64,000 bases of DNA from Lithodes maja (Eukaryota; Arthropoda; Malacostraca; Decapoda; Lithodidae). A program made the translations under genes and the position numbers. Below the pieces are notes generated by a model. It was not told the DNA's origin. It made no database searches and saw only the letters and a program-made list of their open reading frames with translations. This document shows, piece after piece, positions 20,263-30,821 of the stretch. Where the stretch lies: contig JBAKBP010007155.1 in the NCBI GenBank assembly GCA_037953745.1, positions 38,726 through 102,725 of the forward strand, in the 5' to 3' direction. Each line of letters begins with the position of its first letter. Position 1 is the first letter of the stretch.

Positions 20263-21395
20263 TTGGTGAACTTCAGTATGTCGGGCCCTAGTACTGACGA
20301 GGAGCGAGAGATGCTAAGTGAGGAGGTGCCGTTAGTAACTAGTGAGGAGGATGCTAGACTTTTTGTGAGTAAGCGGTACCACGTGACGGAGGAGAGGCTG
20401 ACTGGGGTGAATGTTTATGGCTTGCACCTGATAGCCAAGGTTTTGGGTCTATCCAATGTAGGAGGGATGTCCAAGGGGGAGCTGATTTCCTGGGTGTTGC
20501 GTGGGCGACATGGGGTTTCGGAGGAGAGGGCGTTTGGGGGGGTTCCTCCCCAGATCCCCTCTCACTCGACTCCCACAGTGCCGTCCACTCAGTTGCCGGA
20601 GGTTAGCACTCTCCCACAGAGGGATGAGCATTGGAAGATTGGAGTGCCCTCGGGCGGTGCGTATGGTGGTTCCCCAGTTCTTGCCCCCCCTCCTTCAGTA
20701 GTGGCAGCTCCCTCTTCCGGCCTGTCTCCTGAGATGATATTTAAACTCGAGCTTGCTAAGATGGAGAATGAGTCTAGGAGGCATGAGAAGGAGATTGAGT
20801 CTAGGAAGCAGGAGAAGGAGATTGAGGCTGAGATTAGGAGGCACGAGGCTGAGCTTAGGTACGACTCAGAGAAATATTGTGCTCAAATAGATTTAGATAA
20901 GACTCGTGCAGAGTCGACAGGGATTCGGATGGGCCGTGAGGGCCAAGTAAGAGAACAGTCCTTGTCCCACTTAGTCAAGTTGGTGCCGGCATTTAGTGAA
21001 ACTGAAGTCACAGAATTTTTTAATCGTTTTGAGAAGAAGTGTAGGGAGCATAATTGGCCTGAAGAGAAGTGGGCAGCTCTGGTCTCCTCAAGACTTACGG
21101 GTAAGGGTCTGAAGGCTTATGATGCACTGCCTTTAGAGTCTTGCATTGACTACCCAGTATTGAAGAGAGCTGTCCTACGGGCATACGAGTTGCAACCAGA
21201 AACATATCGATTGAAGTTTCGGGGTGTTACAAAGACTAGGGAGGCGACCTTTCTTGAACATGCCCGGGACTTAAAAGATGCACTTGCTAACTGGACACGT
21301 TCTGAGAAAGCTGAGACGGCCGAACAGTTGACTGAGCTCTTTCTGCTCGAGCAGTTTTATAAGTGTACTGGTGCAGATATGACTTTAACTATTAA
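20263..21395 (+). CDS. Gmr1-type gag, 5' part (split by piggyBac)
   Basis: About 377 codons, the N-terminal part of gag-pol. Residues about 160-225 form a strongly charged coiled coil (EKEIESRKQEKEIEAEIRRH), followed by a retrotransposon gag core with LVKLVPAFSETEVTEFFNRF, EEKWAALVSSRLTGKGLKAY and the FLEHARDLKDALANW block. It would form the capsid shell. I chose the start at 20263 as the first ATG of the frame; an alternative in-frame ATG is at 20278. The frame runs into piggyBac at 21396 and there gains a spurious tail (to 21489). The downstream codons PKTLQEAAEMADLRLS at 25709 complete the capsid C-terminal region. Confidence 0.9.
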
Positions 21396-21588
21396 CCCCT
21401 CCAACCCGGATGACCTCATATACGCCCATAACATACTCGGCCCGCGCAACCCGGATGGCCTCATGTACGCCCCTTGCTTTCGTGCTTGATTTTCGAAAGC
21501 CGCGCGCACAGTTTGTGATGATTGGGCGGTAGGTGGCGCCACCCGGCGTCAACGACGCCACAACAACAGTATCTACCCCGACGCCATC

Positions 21589-24504
21589 ATGGACAGTACA
21601 CCAAATAGTGATTCCGCCGTGTCCGACATCGTGCTTCCTACGACGCCCTTGATAGTGCGTCGTGCCTTACCCCGACGCCATCGCCTAAATGTGTTATCTC
21701 CCGGAGGTATTGAGACGACTTTGAGACTTTATGAGAAAGCTGATGCCAAGCATAAGATTGATGAAGAAGTGAGTGACCACTCGAGTAATTATAAGTCGAG
21801 TGATTATGGCCATGAGAGTGATAAAGAACAATTCCTGGGATTTGAGAAAGAATTTGAGAGTGATGAGAGTGATGAAGGTGATGTACGTGATGTACCAGTT
21901 GTTGAGGAAGCTGGTTTACCTCAAGAAAGTGAACTTGCGAGAGTGAGTGAGTGGGAGAGTTCAAGGTCACAAACAAAATTTCGCATAAGTGACACGACTC
22001 CAAGCCCTTCCCCAGGTAAATCGCCTTTCAAGCTGCATTTCTACAAGTTAAAAATACTTGAAAAGGCGGCCGCAGCAGCTAGGGAACAAGCTAAAATAGT
22101 TGGTGAGGATGAGGCTGTGAGTGAGGGTCAGCGTGGTGACCCTTCTCGACCGCCATTGTCTCCCTTATCTACCCACGCCACCCAAGATGACCCGGATGCC
22201 CCGCATTCTTCCCCACCACCCCCACCATTGCCAAGGGTTGAGGACCCCCCACTTTCGGCCTATTTGCCTCCTAGGTCCCCCGACAGGAGACATACTGCTG
22301 CCGAAAAGGGGAAAGGTAGAAAATATACCAAGAAAATGAAGAAAAGTAAGAGAGTTTTGTTTGAGGCTCCCGCGGCGGCGTCCACCCCTGCCGGCCCCAG
22401 CCATACGTCCCCGCAACTTTCCCCACGGTCCTCCCCACCTCTCCCGCCTTCAACATGTCTTCCTGCAGAAGTATTTGAGGTCGCCACCCCAATACCTGGG
22501 CCTAGTGAAACTGAATCATTGCTTTCTGTGACTCGTCGCAGGCCAAGGAGCCCGGGACCTCTGGAGGACACAGCCTCACCTGTCACTCCTTCCCCACCTC
22601 GCCCACCCGCACGCCGCCCACGCATCACTGGTTCCCCGCCAGATTATGTGGGGGCCACTGATGATGAAGGGCACCGCTCTGAAGACTCTGGCCATGATTA
22701 CATAGGTCCACCGTCAGGGCAAGATGACCACTCTGACGATGACGATGACTATATGGACATCGACGACCCTCGACCCACCCGCTTGGCCCGGCTTCGTGCT
22801 GCCCGTCTTTCTGCCCGCCGCCCTGGCCGCCGCCCTGACCGACGCCCTCGCCGCCGCCCTAGGGCGCGCGCCTCCCGAGTTGGCCGTGGGCGTACTGGGC
22901 TACCAGTTGGAGCTCCTCGTCAGCGTAGACAAGACCCATTCTACGTTTTTCAATGGCAGGACGTAGTTGATGGGGATGGATACAACCCTGATGTGCCACC
23001 TTTTGATGAGGCACTGGAGGGTTCAGGCATTACCCCCAATTTTCCTGCAGGCCCCAATGCTCCACCACACCAACTATTTGAGGCATTCTTTGATGAGGAG
23101 GTGGTAGGCTATGTTGTCAAAGAGACAAACAAGCAGCACCAATTCCAGGTACACTTTTTGGGCAAGGTGACCAAGGGCCATATGAGGAAGTGGACCCCAG
23201 TGACTCATCAAGAATTCATGGTGTTCCTGGCACTCACCATGCTAATGCCTCATGTCAGGAAGCATAGGTTGCCTGACTATTGGATCACCAATGATCTAAT
23301 TTCAACCCCTGCCTTCGGGAAATATATGGCTCGCGACCGGTACCTTGATATCCTCGCAGCGCTCCATCTTGTCACCAACACCGACGTCCACCGCCCAGAC
23401 AAGCTGTGGAAGATTAGGACGTTGTATGAGATGATGCGAGACCGCTTCACCTCCTACTTCAAGCCCTTCCGCAAGGTCGTCATTGACGAGTCTCTTGTGC
23501 TGTTCCGGGGAAAACTCAGCTTCCGGCAATACATCCCCTCCAAAAGACATCGCTTTGGCATAAAATTTTTTGTGCTGTGCGACTGCACAACTGGCTATGT
23601 CCTGGACTTCCTGGTGTACAGCGGGAAGGAAGGGGACGTGCTTGTGGACCCCCTCATTGGATTTGGCGGAGCAGTGGTGCAAGCCATGATGGACCGCTAC
23701 TTCCATAAAAATCACGTCCTCTACACGGACAACTATTACACGTCCCCCACTCTCTCACAGTACCTGCATGAGCGCAAGACAGGGACTGTAGGCACAGTAC
23801 GAGGGAAAAGGAAGGGCATGCCAACTTTCCCTGCAAAGACCAAAAAAGGTGATGTCTTCAGGAAGAAGTCGGGGCCCATTCTGGCTATCCACTGGCACGA
23901 CCAGCGGAAGGTCAACCTCCTGACCACCATCCACAAGGGGGAAATGGTGGAGACTGGCAAGGTGGATCGCCGCACCCAGGCCAGGGTGACCAAGCCCGAT
24001 ACTGTCCTGGACTACAATGTCAACATGAGGCTGGTGGACAAGTCCGACATGCAGATAGGCTTCATTGACTGCCTGCGTACCTCGTGCAGATGGTACAAAA
24101 AGTTCTTTCTGCATATGGTGGACATGTCAATTCTGAATGCCTATAATATATACAGGCTTCGGAATGAGAACCCACCCCTGAAGTTCAACAGCCTGCGGAG
24201 GTTCCAAAAGCAGGTGTTGACGGGGCTCCTGGAGAAGTATGCTACGCCACAGAGGGCAGTGGCACATCCTGGGCCCGCCGTTATCGACCGCTTGCAGTCT
24301 GCTCCATACCTGCTTAGGCACCAGCTTGGTTACTTTCCTCAGAATGCAGCAGGAAGAACAAATCAGAAGCGGTGCCATGTCTGCTACCACAGCAGGGTGA
24401 GGCCGCACCCAGGTAAAAAGTCAACCACGGAGTGTGTGGAGTGCAAGGTGGCACTCTGTGCTGTAGGGTGCTTCGCTGCTTACCACACCAAGCAGGAGTT
24501 CTAA
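21589..24504 (+). CDS. piggyBac transposase
   Basis: 971 residues, longer than typical piggyBac transposases (about 600) because of an N-terminal extension of about 450 residues, Pro/Ser-rich and acidic, with an Arg-rich stretch at about 400-440 (RRPGRRPDRRPRRRP). The catalytic domain shows the three family Asp positions: D633 in VVIDESLVLFRGK, D714 in LYTDNYYTSP and D817 in MRLVDKSDMQ, with spacings of 81 and 103 close to those of the founding moth piggyBac. The C-terminus has the cysteine-rich finger (CHVCYHSR, TECVECKVALCAVGCF). It cuts at TTAA and excises without scars. The frame is unbroken, so it may be functional. The start at 21589 is about 190 bp from the element end, a normal distance. 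Confidence 0.95.
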   Translation: MDSTPNSDSAVSDIVLPTTPLIVRRALPRRHRLNVLSPGGIETTLRLYEKADAKHKIDEEVSDHSSNYKSSDYGHESDKEQFLGFEKEFESDESDEGDVRDVPVVEEAGLPQESELARVSEWESSRSQTKFRISDTTPSPSPGKSPFKLHFYKLKILEKAAAAAREQAKIVGEDEAVSEGQRGDPSRPPLSPLSTHATQDDPDAPHSSPPPPPLPRVEDPPLSAYLPPRSPDRRHTAAEKGKGRKYTKKMKKSKRVLFEAPAAASTPAGPSHTSPQLSPRSSPPLPPSTCLPAEVFEVATPIPGPSETESLLSVTRRRPRSPGPLEDTASPVTPSPPRPPARRPRITGSPPDYVGATDDEGHRSEDSGHDYIGPPSGQDDHSDDDDDYMDIDDPRPTRLARLRAARLSARRPGRRPDRRPRRRPRARASRVGRGRTGLPVGAPRQRRQDPFYVFQWQDVVDGDGYNPDVPPFDEALEGSGITPNFPAGPNAPPHQLFEAFFDEEVVGYVVKETNKQHQFQVHFLGKVTKGHMRKWTPVTHQEFMVFLALTMLMPHVRKHRLPDYWITNDLISTPAFGKYMARDRYLDILAALHLVTNTDVHRPDKLWKIRTLYEMMRDRFTSYFKPFRKVVIDESLVLFRGKLSFRQYIPSKRHRFGIKFFVLCDCTTGYVLDFLVYSGKEGDVLVDPLIGFGGAVVQAMMDRYFHKNHVLYTDNYYTSPTLSQYLHERKTGTVGTVRGKRKGMPTFPAKTKKGDVFRKKSGPILAIHWHDQRKVNLLTTIHKGEMVETGKVDRRTQARVTKPDTVLDYNVNMRLVDKSDMQIGFIDCLRTSCRWYKKFFLHMVDMSILNAYNIYRLRNENPPLKFNSLRRFQKQVLTGLLEKYATPQRAVAHPGPAVIDRLQSAPYLLRHQLGYFPQNAAGRTNQKRCHVCYHSRVRPHPGKKSTTECVECKVALCAVGCFAAYHTKQEF

Positions 24505-24773
24505 TAATCATACTGAAATTGCCCAATAAAATGACAATATGTACACTATAATTATATATAGGCAAAAAGTGAAAGAAAAACAATGTATTATAATAAAAAA
24601 GTCAAGTATTATGAGAAAATTGATACAAATACAATTCCACCATAATAATATGTGAAAGTGACACATATGTATATACCAAGTGACATTCATATGATTAGAA
24701 CCTATAGAAATATATAAATCAGTGAAAAAAGACACAATAAATTGTATATAAAACGTTTACAAATCATATAACT

Positions 24774-25304
24774 AAGTGAAAGTGACACAAGACCTAAGAT
24801 TTGATGGCCAAAGTATAATAAACACCTGTGATAATCAATAATCAGTGCCTAATACAACCATAACCTACCTCAATTACTAATAAAATGTACGGTATCGAGT
24901 GAAAATGAGCATTATCAGTGACAGTGACACTCTCTAAAGCATATTTGTCAAAGTGAAAGTGACACAAGACCTAAGATTTGATGGCCAAAGTATAATAAAC
25001 ACCTGTGATAACGAATAATCAGTGCCTAATACAACAATAACCTACCTCAATTACTAATAAAATGTACGGTATCGAGTGAAAATGAGCATTATCAGTGACA
25101 GTGACACTCTCTAAAGCATATTTGTCAAAGTGAAAGTGACACAAGACCTAAGATTTGATGGCCAAAGTATAATAAACACCTGTGATAACGAATAATAAGT
25201 GCCTAATACAACAATAACCTACCTCAATTACTAATAAAATGTACGGTATCGAGTGAAAATTACCAATATCAGTGAAATTGATACCCTAATAAACATATTT
25301 TATA
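24774..25304 (+). repeat. Three 177-bp direct repeats in the piggyBac 3' region
   Basis: Units start AAGTGAAAGTGACACAAGACC at 24774, 24951 and 25128. The third diverges in its last about 45 bp. Each contains several GTGAAAGTGACAC-like words, which also occur between 24650 and 24774. Confidence 0.9.
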
Positions 25305-25699
25305 TAATTGGCCTCAAAATAACTAGAAAATATCAAAACAAACATCACATTCTCAATATCAAACACTAAAATCGTCTAAGGGAGATAAATACTTTGGCGC
25401 GGCGAGCGGCTAGGTGCGTCGTAGCCAGGGCGGGCCGACGCTTTCGGACGCGTGAGGAAATTCCCGCATAAAAAAGCACTCGTCTTCCCGCGCTCACCAT
25501 TATGCAACCAGAGGGGCTAGAGACCTCTACTAAACGCCATTCGACAGAGGAAGGTTTGTGGAACATTATTTTTTTTTATTCACAACATTACATGCAATAT
25601 TCATTCTTTTACAGAGTAGTTAACATAGGTAAAAAATCCTCAAAACCCCCGGTACAGGAGTACAGTCATAAGCTATAGCCCCCGGGGCTGGAGGGTTAA

Positions 25700-28600
25700 A
25701 GAAAAGAACCCTAAAACTCTACAGGAGGCAGCTGAGATGGCTGACCTCCGGCTATCATTAATTCGTGGGTGCGGGTCTGCCCAGCGTAGTGAGGCAGGTA
25801 ACAAGGGGCGTGACGCCCCACCCCCCCGAGTTAGTAATATATCTTATGCAAACAAGTACAAGAGTTATGATACCAAGACTGACCACAAGACTAGCACCGT
25901 CCCATTTAAGAAGGGGCCGGGCCCTTCCCAGTACCAAGGGAAGCCCAAAGGGGAGTTAGAGTGTTATCAATGTCATAAAAAGGGGCACTTTGCAAGAGTC
26001 TGTCCTAGCAAACCACCTACAGCAGCTGTGTCTTTGGCCTGCAACATTGGTGTGTCTCTGAAGCCTTCTGAGTTTGCCCGGGGCAGTTCGTCAGAGGCTG
26101 AGGCACAGCCAATGCAGAAGCACCTGGGAGGCTCGAACCCTGCTCAGGATGTTTTTTGCGACCATAGAGGACGGGGTTGCGTGATGTGGGCGGGGCGCAA
26201 GCATGGAGTAGAGGTCTTGCGTGATACAGGTGCTTCCCAGACTTTGATGAAAAACTTGACTGGCTACCCTATAAATGCGGCTCGGGTGGTGGTGGTGCAG
26301 GGTATTAATGCAACTCGGTCATACCCGCTGGTGCGGTTGGAGTTGGAGGTGGATGGTGTGGCACGTGAATTGGATGTTGGGATTGTGGAGAAACTGCCAG
26401 TGGAGGGCGTCGACCTTCTTCTCGGCAACGACTTTGCAATGCCCGCTTCTGAGGTTCTACCCTTAGTCGTTGCCGAGAGGCCGGCCGACGTGAGTAGGGA
26501 AGAGCGAGAGTGGGTCGAGCGGTGCCAGGCACAACCCATGGCGTGTGCTGTCACCCGAGCTCGGGCAGCTAAAGTGTCACAGCCTAGTCCTCCGTCTTCA
26601 GACCAGCAGAGGAACGATCAACAGGAGGAGGCTAAAGCTGGAGTTGGTTTTAAGAGTTTTGACTCGGCGGCTCTCCTGGGTGATTCAGTATTAGCACCAT
26701 TACTTAGTTCTGGAGTAGCCCCTGGGCCTGTCATCGAGAGTGACGAGGCTGGGCATGACGAGTCTCCACGACAGCAACGTTATGAACATCGAGAGAGACA
26801 GAGGGAGCAGCTCAGTATCGGGGAGGGTCATGCATTGCTCCGGGAGCAGTTAGATCGCTTGGCACCCTCAGATATACGTCGGTTGCAGCTGGAGGACCCT
26901 GAGCTCCAAACGTGTGCTAATGGAGCTGTGGAGCTCGACGAGGACGGTGATGCACAGCCGGGAGATTTTTTTTATTTAGATGGCATCCTGTATCGGCGTT
27001 TTCAAGACCCTAACCGTAGCTGGAAAAAGGGGTCCGGGGTAGTGGACCAGTTGATGGTGCCGCGGGAGTGCAGGGATAGCCTACTGAGTTTGGCGCATGA
27101 CACACCGCTGGCAGGACATTTGGGGGTAAGAAAAACGGTGGCGGCTTTGGGGAAGTTGTTTTGGTGGCCGGGGATGAAGTCTCATGTGCAGTCCTGGATA
27201 AACTCATGTGATATTTGTCAACGGGTCGGGAAACCAAACCAAGTTATTCCTAAAGCTCCGTTGCACCCTATTCCTGTAATTGGGCCACCTTTTAGTAAGA
27301 TTGTTGTTGACATGGTTGGTCCCCTCCCTCCCACAAAGGCTGGTAATAAATTTTTGTTAACCATCATGGATGTTGCCACTAGATACCCCGATGCATACCC
27401 CATGAAAAACGGCATGGCTAAGACGGTAGTCAGTAACTTGTTGTGGTACTTTTCAAGGTACGGGTACCCGGAGGAGATTCAGTCTGATCAGGGGTCCAAT
27501 TTCACCTCCAATCTCTTTAAGCAAACAATGCAACAGCATGGAATACGGGCGGTGGTATCGTCAGCGTATCACCCTGAGAGCCAAGGGGTGCTTGAGCGGT
27601 GGCATGCCACCCTTAAAAGCATGCTCAGGTGTTATTGTGCTGATAACGGAAGAGATTGGGATCTTGGATTGCCGTATGTACTGTTTGCTGCTCGGGAAGT
27701 GCCTGGTGAGAGCCTGGGATTTAGTCCAAACGAGCTGATTTTTGGACACCGAGTCAGGGGCCCCCTTAATATGCTGCGGGAAATTTGGGAAGGAACTGTG
27801 CCGCCTTGTTCCTTGTTGAAGTATGTGTTTGAAAGCCGTGAGCGCATGCTTAAGAGTCTGGAGATGGCAGGTCGGAATTTAACAGGGTCACAAGCTTTAA
27901 TGAAGGACAGGTATGATCGCAAAGTGAAGCTCCGGGAGTTCATTGTGGGACAGGAGGTGTTGATTTTGTTGCCTTTGGTGGGTAACCCCTTGTCGGCGAA
28001 GTATACTGGACCCTATAAAATTGTGGAGAAAATTTCGGACCTAGATTACCTTGTTGCCACTCCAGACAGGAGGAAGAAGAATCAGTTATGTCACGTGAAC
28101 CTGATAAAAGAGTATGTGAGGCGCCCCTCTGAGCCTCTCACTGTCCCTGTGTTGGCTTGTTGCGGCCGTGGTGGAGAAGGAGAGGGGGACAGTCAAGCTT
28201 CAGAGGAGGATAGCTGGGATCACCATGTTTCAGCGGATCAGTGGGCGGGGAACTCGAGCCTAAGGGCTGACGAGGCTATAGCCCATTTGCCTGAGCCGCA
28301 ATTTGAAGCTATCCGTCAGTTGCTCGGTTTATACCCCACTGTATTCGCTGAACATCCAGGCCTCACTACTCAGGCTATGCATGATGTTGACGTGGGGCAC
28401 CATCTACCCTTTAAGTCAATCCCATACCGTGTGCCCCCCATAAAACTACCCGCTCTGAGGGATGAGTTGGAGTATATGCTCGGTAGAGGGTTGATAGAGA
28501 AAGGTACCGTTAAATGGACTTCCCCCGTAACACTGCAGCCTAAACCAGATGGCAAGGTACGCTTCTGTATTGATTTCCGTAGGCTAAACGGTTTGACTCC

Positions 28601-29281
28601 AACTAACCCATATCCTCTTCCTCGGGTTGATGATAGTGTTGATAAAATTGGTAATGCTCGGTTTTTGTCTAAAGTTGATTTAGTAAAAGGTTACTGGCAA
28701 GTACCTTTGTCCGAGCGCGCTAAAGAGGTATGTGGTTTTGTGGTGGACGGGAGTACTTACCGGTGTAATGTTATGCCCTACGGACTTAAGAATGCACCAG
28801 CAACGTTTCAGAACCTGATGAATGAAATTGTCAAGGACATTCCAAATTGCACCGTATACTTGGACGATGTAATCATTTATGATGACGACTTTGAGAGCCA
28901 TTGTGAGCACCTGGAGACCTTGTTCCGGAAACTTAGTGAAGCAAGTCTGGTAGTAAATTTGGCAAAGTGTGACTTCGTAAAAGCCACTGTGCAGTACCTT
29001 GGGTTTGTAGTGGGAAGGGGACAGGTGTGCCCTCCTCAGAACAAGGTACAGGCTATCAATAAATTTCCGCACCCAACCACCAAGAAGCAGATCATGAGAT
29101 TCTTGGGTATGATAGGCTACTACAGACGCTTTATAAAAGGTTACTCTACGGTGTTGGCACCTCTCACAGATTTGTTATCTAAAGACAAAAAGTTTTTGTG
29201 GGCGCCTGAGTGTGAAAAGGCTTTTAATTTAGGGAAGCATTTGCTGTGTACTCACCCGATACTCAGGGCCCCAGACTTTAA
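25700..29281 (+). CDS. Gmr1-type gag end and pol: CCHC, protease, integrase, RT
   Basis: Residue numbers count from the ATG at 25737, which is internal to the real frame. CCHC knuckle CYQCHKKGHFARVC (76-89); aspartic protease with DTGAS (D163); integrase zinc finger near 450-490 (HLGVRKT..., CDICQRVG); integrase core D525, D584, E620, that is D,D-35-E; GPY/F-type module (KYTGPYKIVEKI, HVNLIKEYV); then RT with KPDGKVRFCIDFRRLN, LSKVDLVKGYWQVPL, MPYGLKNAPATFQ and YLDD (Y1041). Integrase therefore precedes RT. No internal stop. The frame continues from gag across the piggyBac TTAA and into RNase H across the 29282-29911 insertion. The last 22 codons before 29351 belong to that insertion. Confidence 0.95.
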
Positions 29282-29911
29282 CCCGGGAACTGCGGGAAGA
29301 CTCTTTAGAGTTCGGCCGGCGGACTGCGGGAAGACTCTCTGGAGTAAGTAAAACTAAAAATCAACTTTTTACATCGAAAAAAAAAATATTTTTTATTTTT
29401 TTTTTTTTTTGTTTTTTGTTTTTTTTTGGCCCCTGGGCCATGCAAAATCTCAGTCCTCTACCTCCCCTCCTTCCCCACTTTCCTCCTATTCCTCAGTTAT
29501 CACCTATTTTCCCTATTATTCCCTTATTCTGAGGTATATTTTCGTGCTAACATTAGCGAGTTGCAAGCAGGGTGTTGTCATCACTGATGGCCATCGAGTG
29601 CAAGAGAGAGAGAGAGAGAGTATCGATCGACTGTGTCTCAGTGGCCTTGGGGGAAATTGGCGGGAAAGGAGTTTGCCTCACCCATAGATTATACAACTCG
29701 CGGGCTATATCTCCGATTTTGACCATCCAAACGCTGTTTTCACTCGTTTTATTGTTGTTTCAGGTTAATACCTTTATAATCAACCCATAATAGGCGCATA
29801 TGGATAATTATTAATGCTATTAATGGTACAATGAATATTTTAGTGACGAAAAACCTCAAATACGTCAGCACAGGGGGACGTTTTCATTTACCCCCGTGCG
29901 CACTTCAGAGG
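29282..29911. mobile_element. TTAA-flanked 630-bp element in the Gmr1 pol gene
   Basis: Bounded by TTAA at 29278-29281 and 29912-29915. The left end is CCCGGGAACTGCGGGAAG; the right end reads, in complement, CCTCTGAAGTGCGCACGGGG, a weak inverted match. The left end also has an internal near-repeat of ACTGCGGGAAGACTCT (29289 and 29323). No transposase inside. Its body is T-rich with (GA)n at 29600-29620. Discounting it plus one TTAA joins RT to RNase H in frame. Confidence 0.8.
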
Positions 29912-29915
29912 TTAA

Positions 29916-30306
29916 CAGGCCTTTTCAGCTGGCAACAGATGCTAGTGGTGTAGGGGCTGGTGCCGTCTTGCTACAGACAGACAATGAAGGTGTGGAACAC
30001 CCAGTAAGTTTCTTTTCTAAGAAGTTCAATGCTGCACAAAAGAACTATTCTACAATAGAAAAGGAATTACTGGCGATTGTGCTGTCACTCAGGCACTTCG
30101 AGGTGTATGTTCCAGCCTATGGCCCAGTCGTGGTTATCTACACTGATCATCACCCTTTGAGATTCCTAAATCAATTTCACAATCGCAATATGAGACTGAC
30201 CCGGTGGTCATTGATGTTGCAGGAGTATAACCTGGACATCCGGCATATTGCGGGATGTGACAATGTGATTGCGGATTGTTTATCGAGGGTAGATGATCAG
30301 TCGTAG
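29916..30306 (+). CDS. Gmr1-type RNase H, C-terminal end of pol
   Basis: About 129 codons: FQLATDASGVGAGAVLLQ (first catalytic Asp), FFSKKFNAAQKNYSTIEKEL (catalytic Glu region), IYTDHHPLRFLNQF (Asp) and the terminal CDNVIADCLSRVD. This is the gypsy-type RNase H, placed at the very end of pol after integrase and RT. An apparent ATG does not exist near the true boundary: the domain continues from RT across the 29282-29911 insertion. The stop is at 30304-30306. Confidence 0.95.
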
Positions 30307-30811
30307 GCTATCACAGGTGTATGATCCCGAAGAGATTGACACACGGGTAGCCTCCTGCTTTGGTTTGAGTAGTATTTTGCGCTTGGTGCTTGTTGGCTCG
30401 CGGTTGTAGCCCAGCGTATTGGGTCGTAAAGCAGGATTGTTGAGCGTTTGGTATAGAAGAAAATAGGCTGCCCTTATAGTGCAGCCGGAAAAAAACATAT
30501 TAAAATGTAAAAATCATATAAAAACTCTTTCTTTTTGATATAGATAATTGTATAAGTTTGTCATAGCCTATAGTGTTTGAGTAGTCCACGAACTATCAAA
30601 CGGCTGAGCTGCTGTAAGCTCGCTCTGGGAGCATGATATTATGTCTTTTACTATTGTTGGGAGGAGTTATGAAATGTGAATTTTTTTTTTATATAAGATG
30701 TGTTTTAGTGATAAACTCAGCGTTGTTTTAGTGCCATGCGGTCGCTGGGTGTGAGGGGTTTGATGGGGTTCTGTATATCAGATTTTAGCTCAGGGTTGAG
30801 CAAGTAAAATC
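30307..30811 (+). other. Gmr1-type element 3' non-coding region
   Basis: About 500 bp between the pol stop and the purine tract with no supported ORF and no env-like gene. Confidence 0.6.
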
Positions 30812-30821
30812 TTGGGGGAGG
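30812..30821 (+). promoter_or_regulatory. Polypurine tract
   Basis: TTGGGGGAGG directly before the 3' LTR, the priming site for plus-strand synthesis. The second Gmr1-type element has the same GGGGGAGG before its 3' LTR at 54722-54728. Confidence 0.75.

Larger units (their letters stand above)
21396..25695 (+). mobile_element. piggyBac DNA transposon, apparently complete
   Basis: 4300 bp flanked by TTAA on both sides (21392-21395 and 25696-25699). Ends are CCCCTCCAACCCGG on the left and CCCGGGGCTGGAGGG on the right, imperfect inverted repeats. It encodes a 971-residue transposase (21589-24504) and has a long 3' non-coding part with three 177-bp direct repeats. It is inserted in the capsid coding region of the gypsy element. 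The right 388 bp are matched at 32673-33060 and related to the MITE at 35083-35561, so the family is active or recently active here. Confidence 0.95.

Noticed and set aside
22165..22628. Gly/Arg-rich ORFs antisense to the piggyBac transposase
   Set aside because: They are shadows of the Pro-rich N-terminal extension on the other strand; no domain.
24505..25310. Possible CRISPR-like array of regular repeats
   Set aside because: Units are 177-bp contiguous copies with no unique spacers; eukaryotic transposon 3' region.
30307..30811. Possible env gene after gypsy pol
   Set aside because: No ORF of useful length and no signal peptide or membrane segment.
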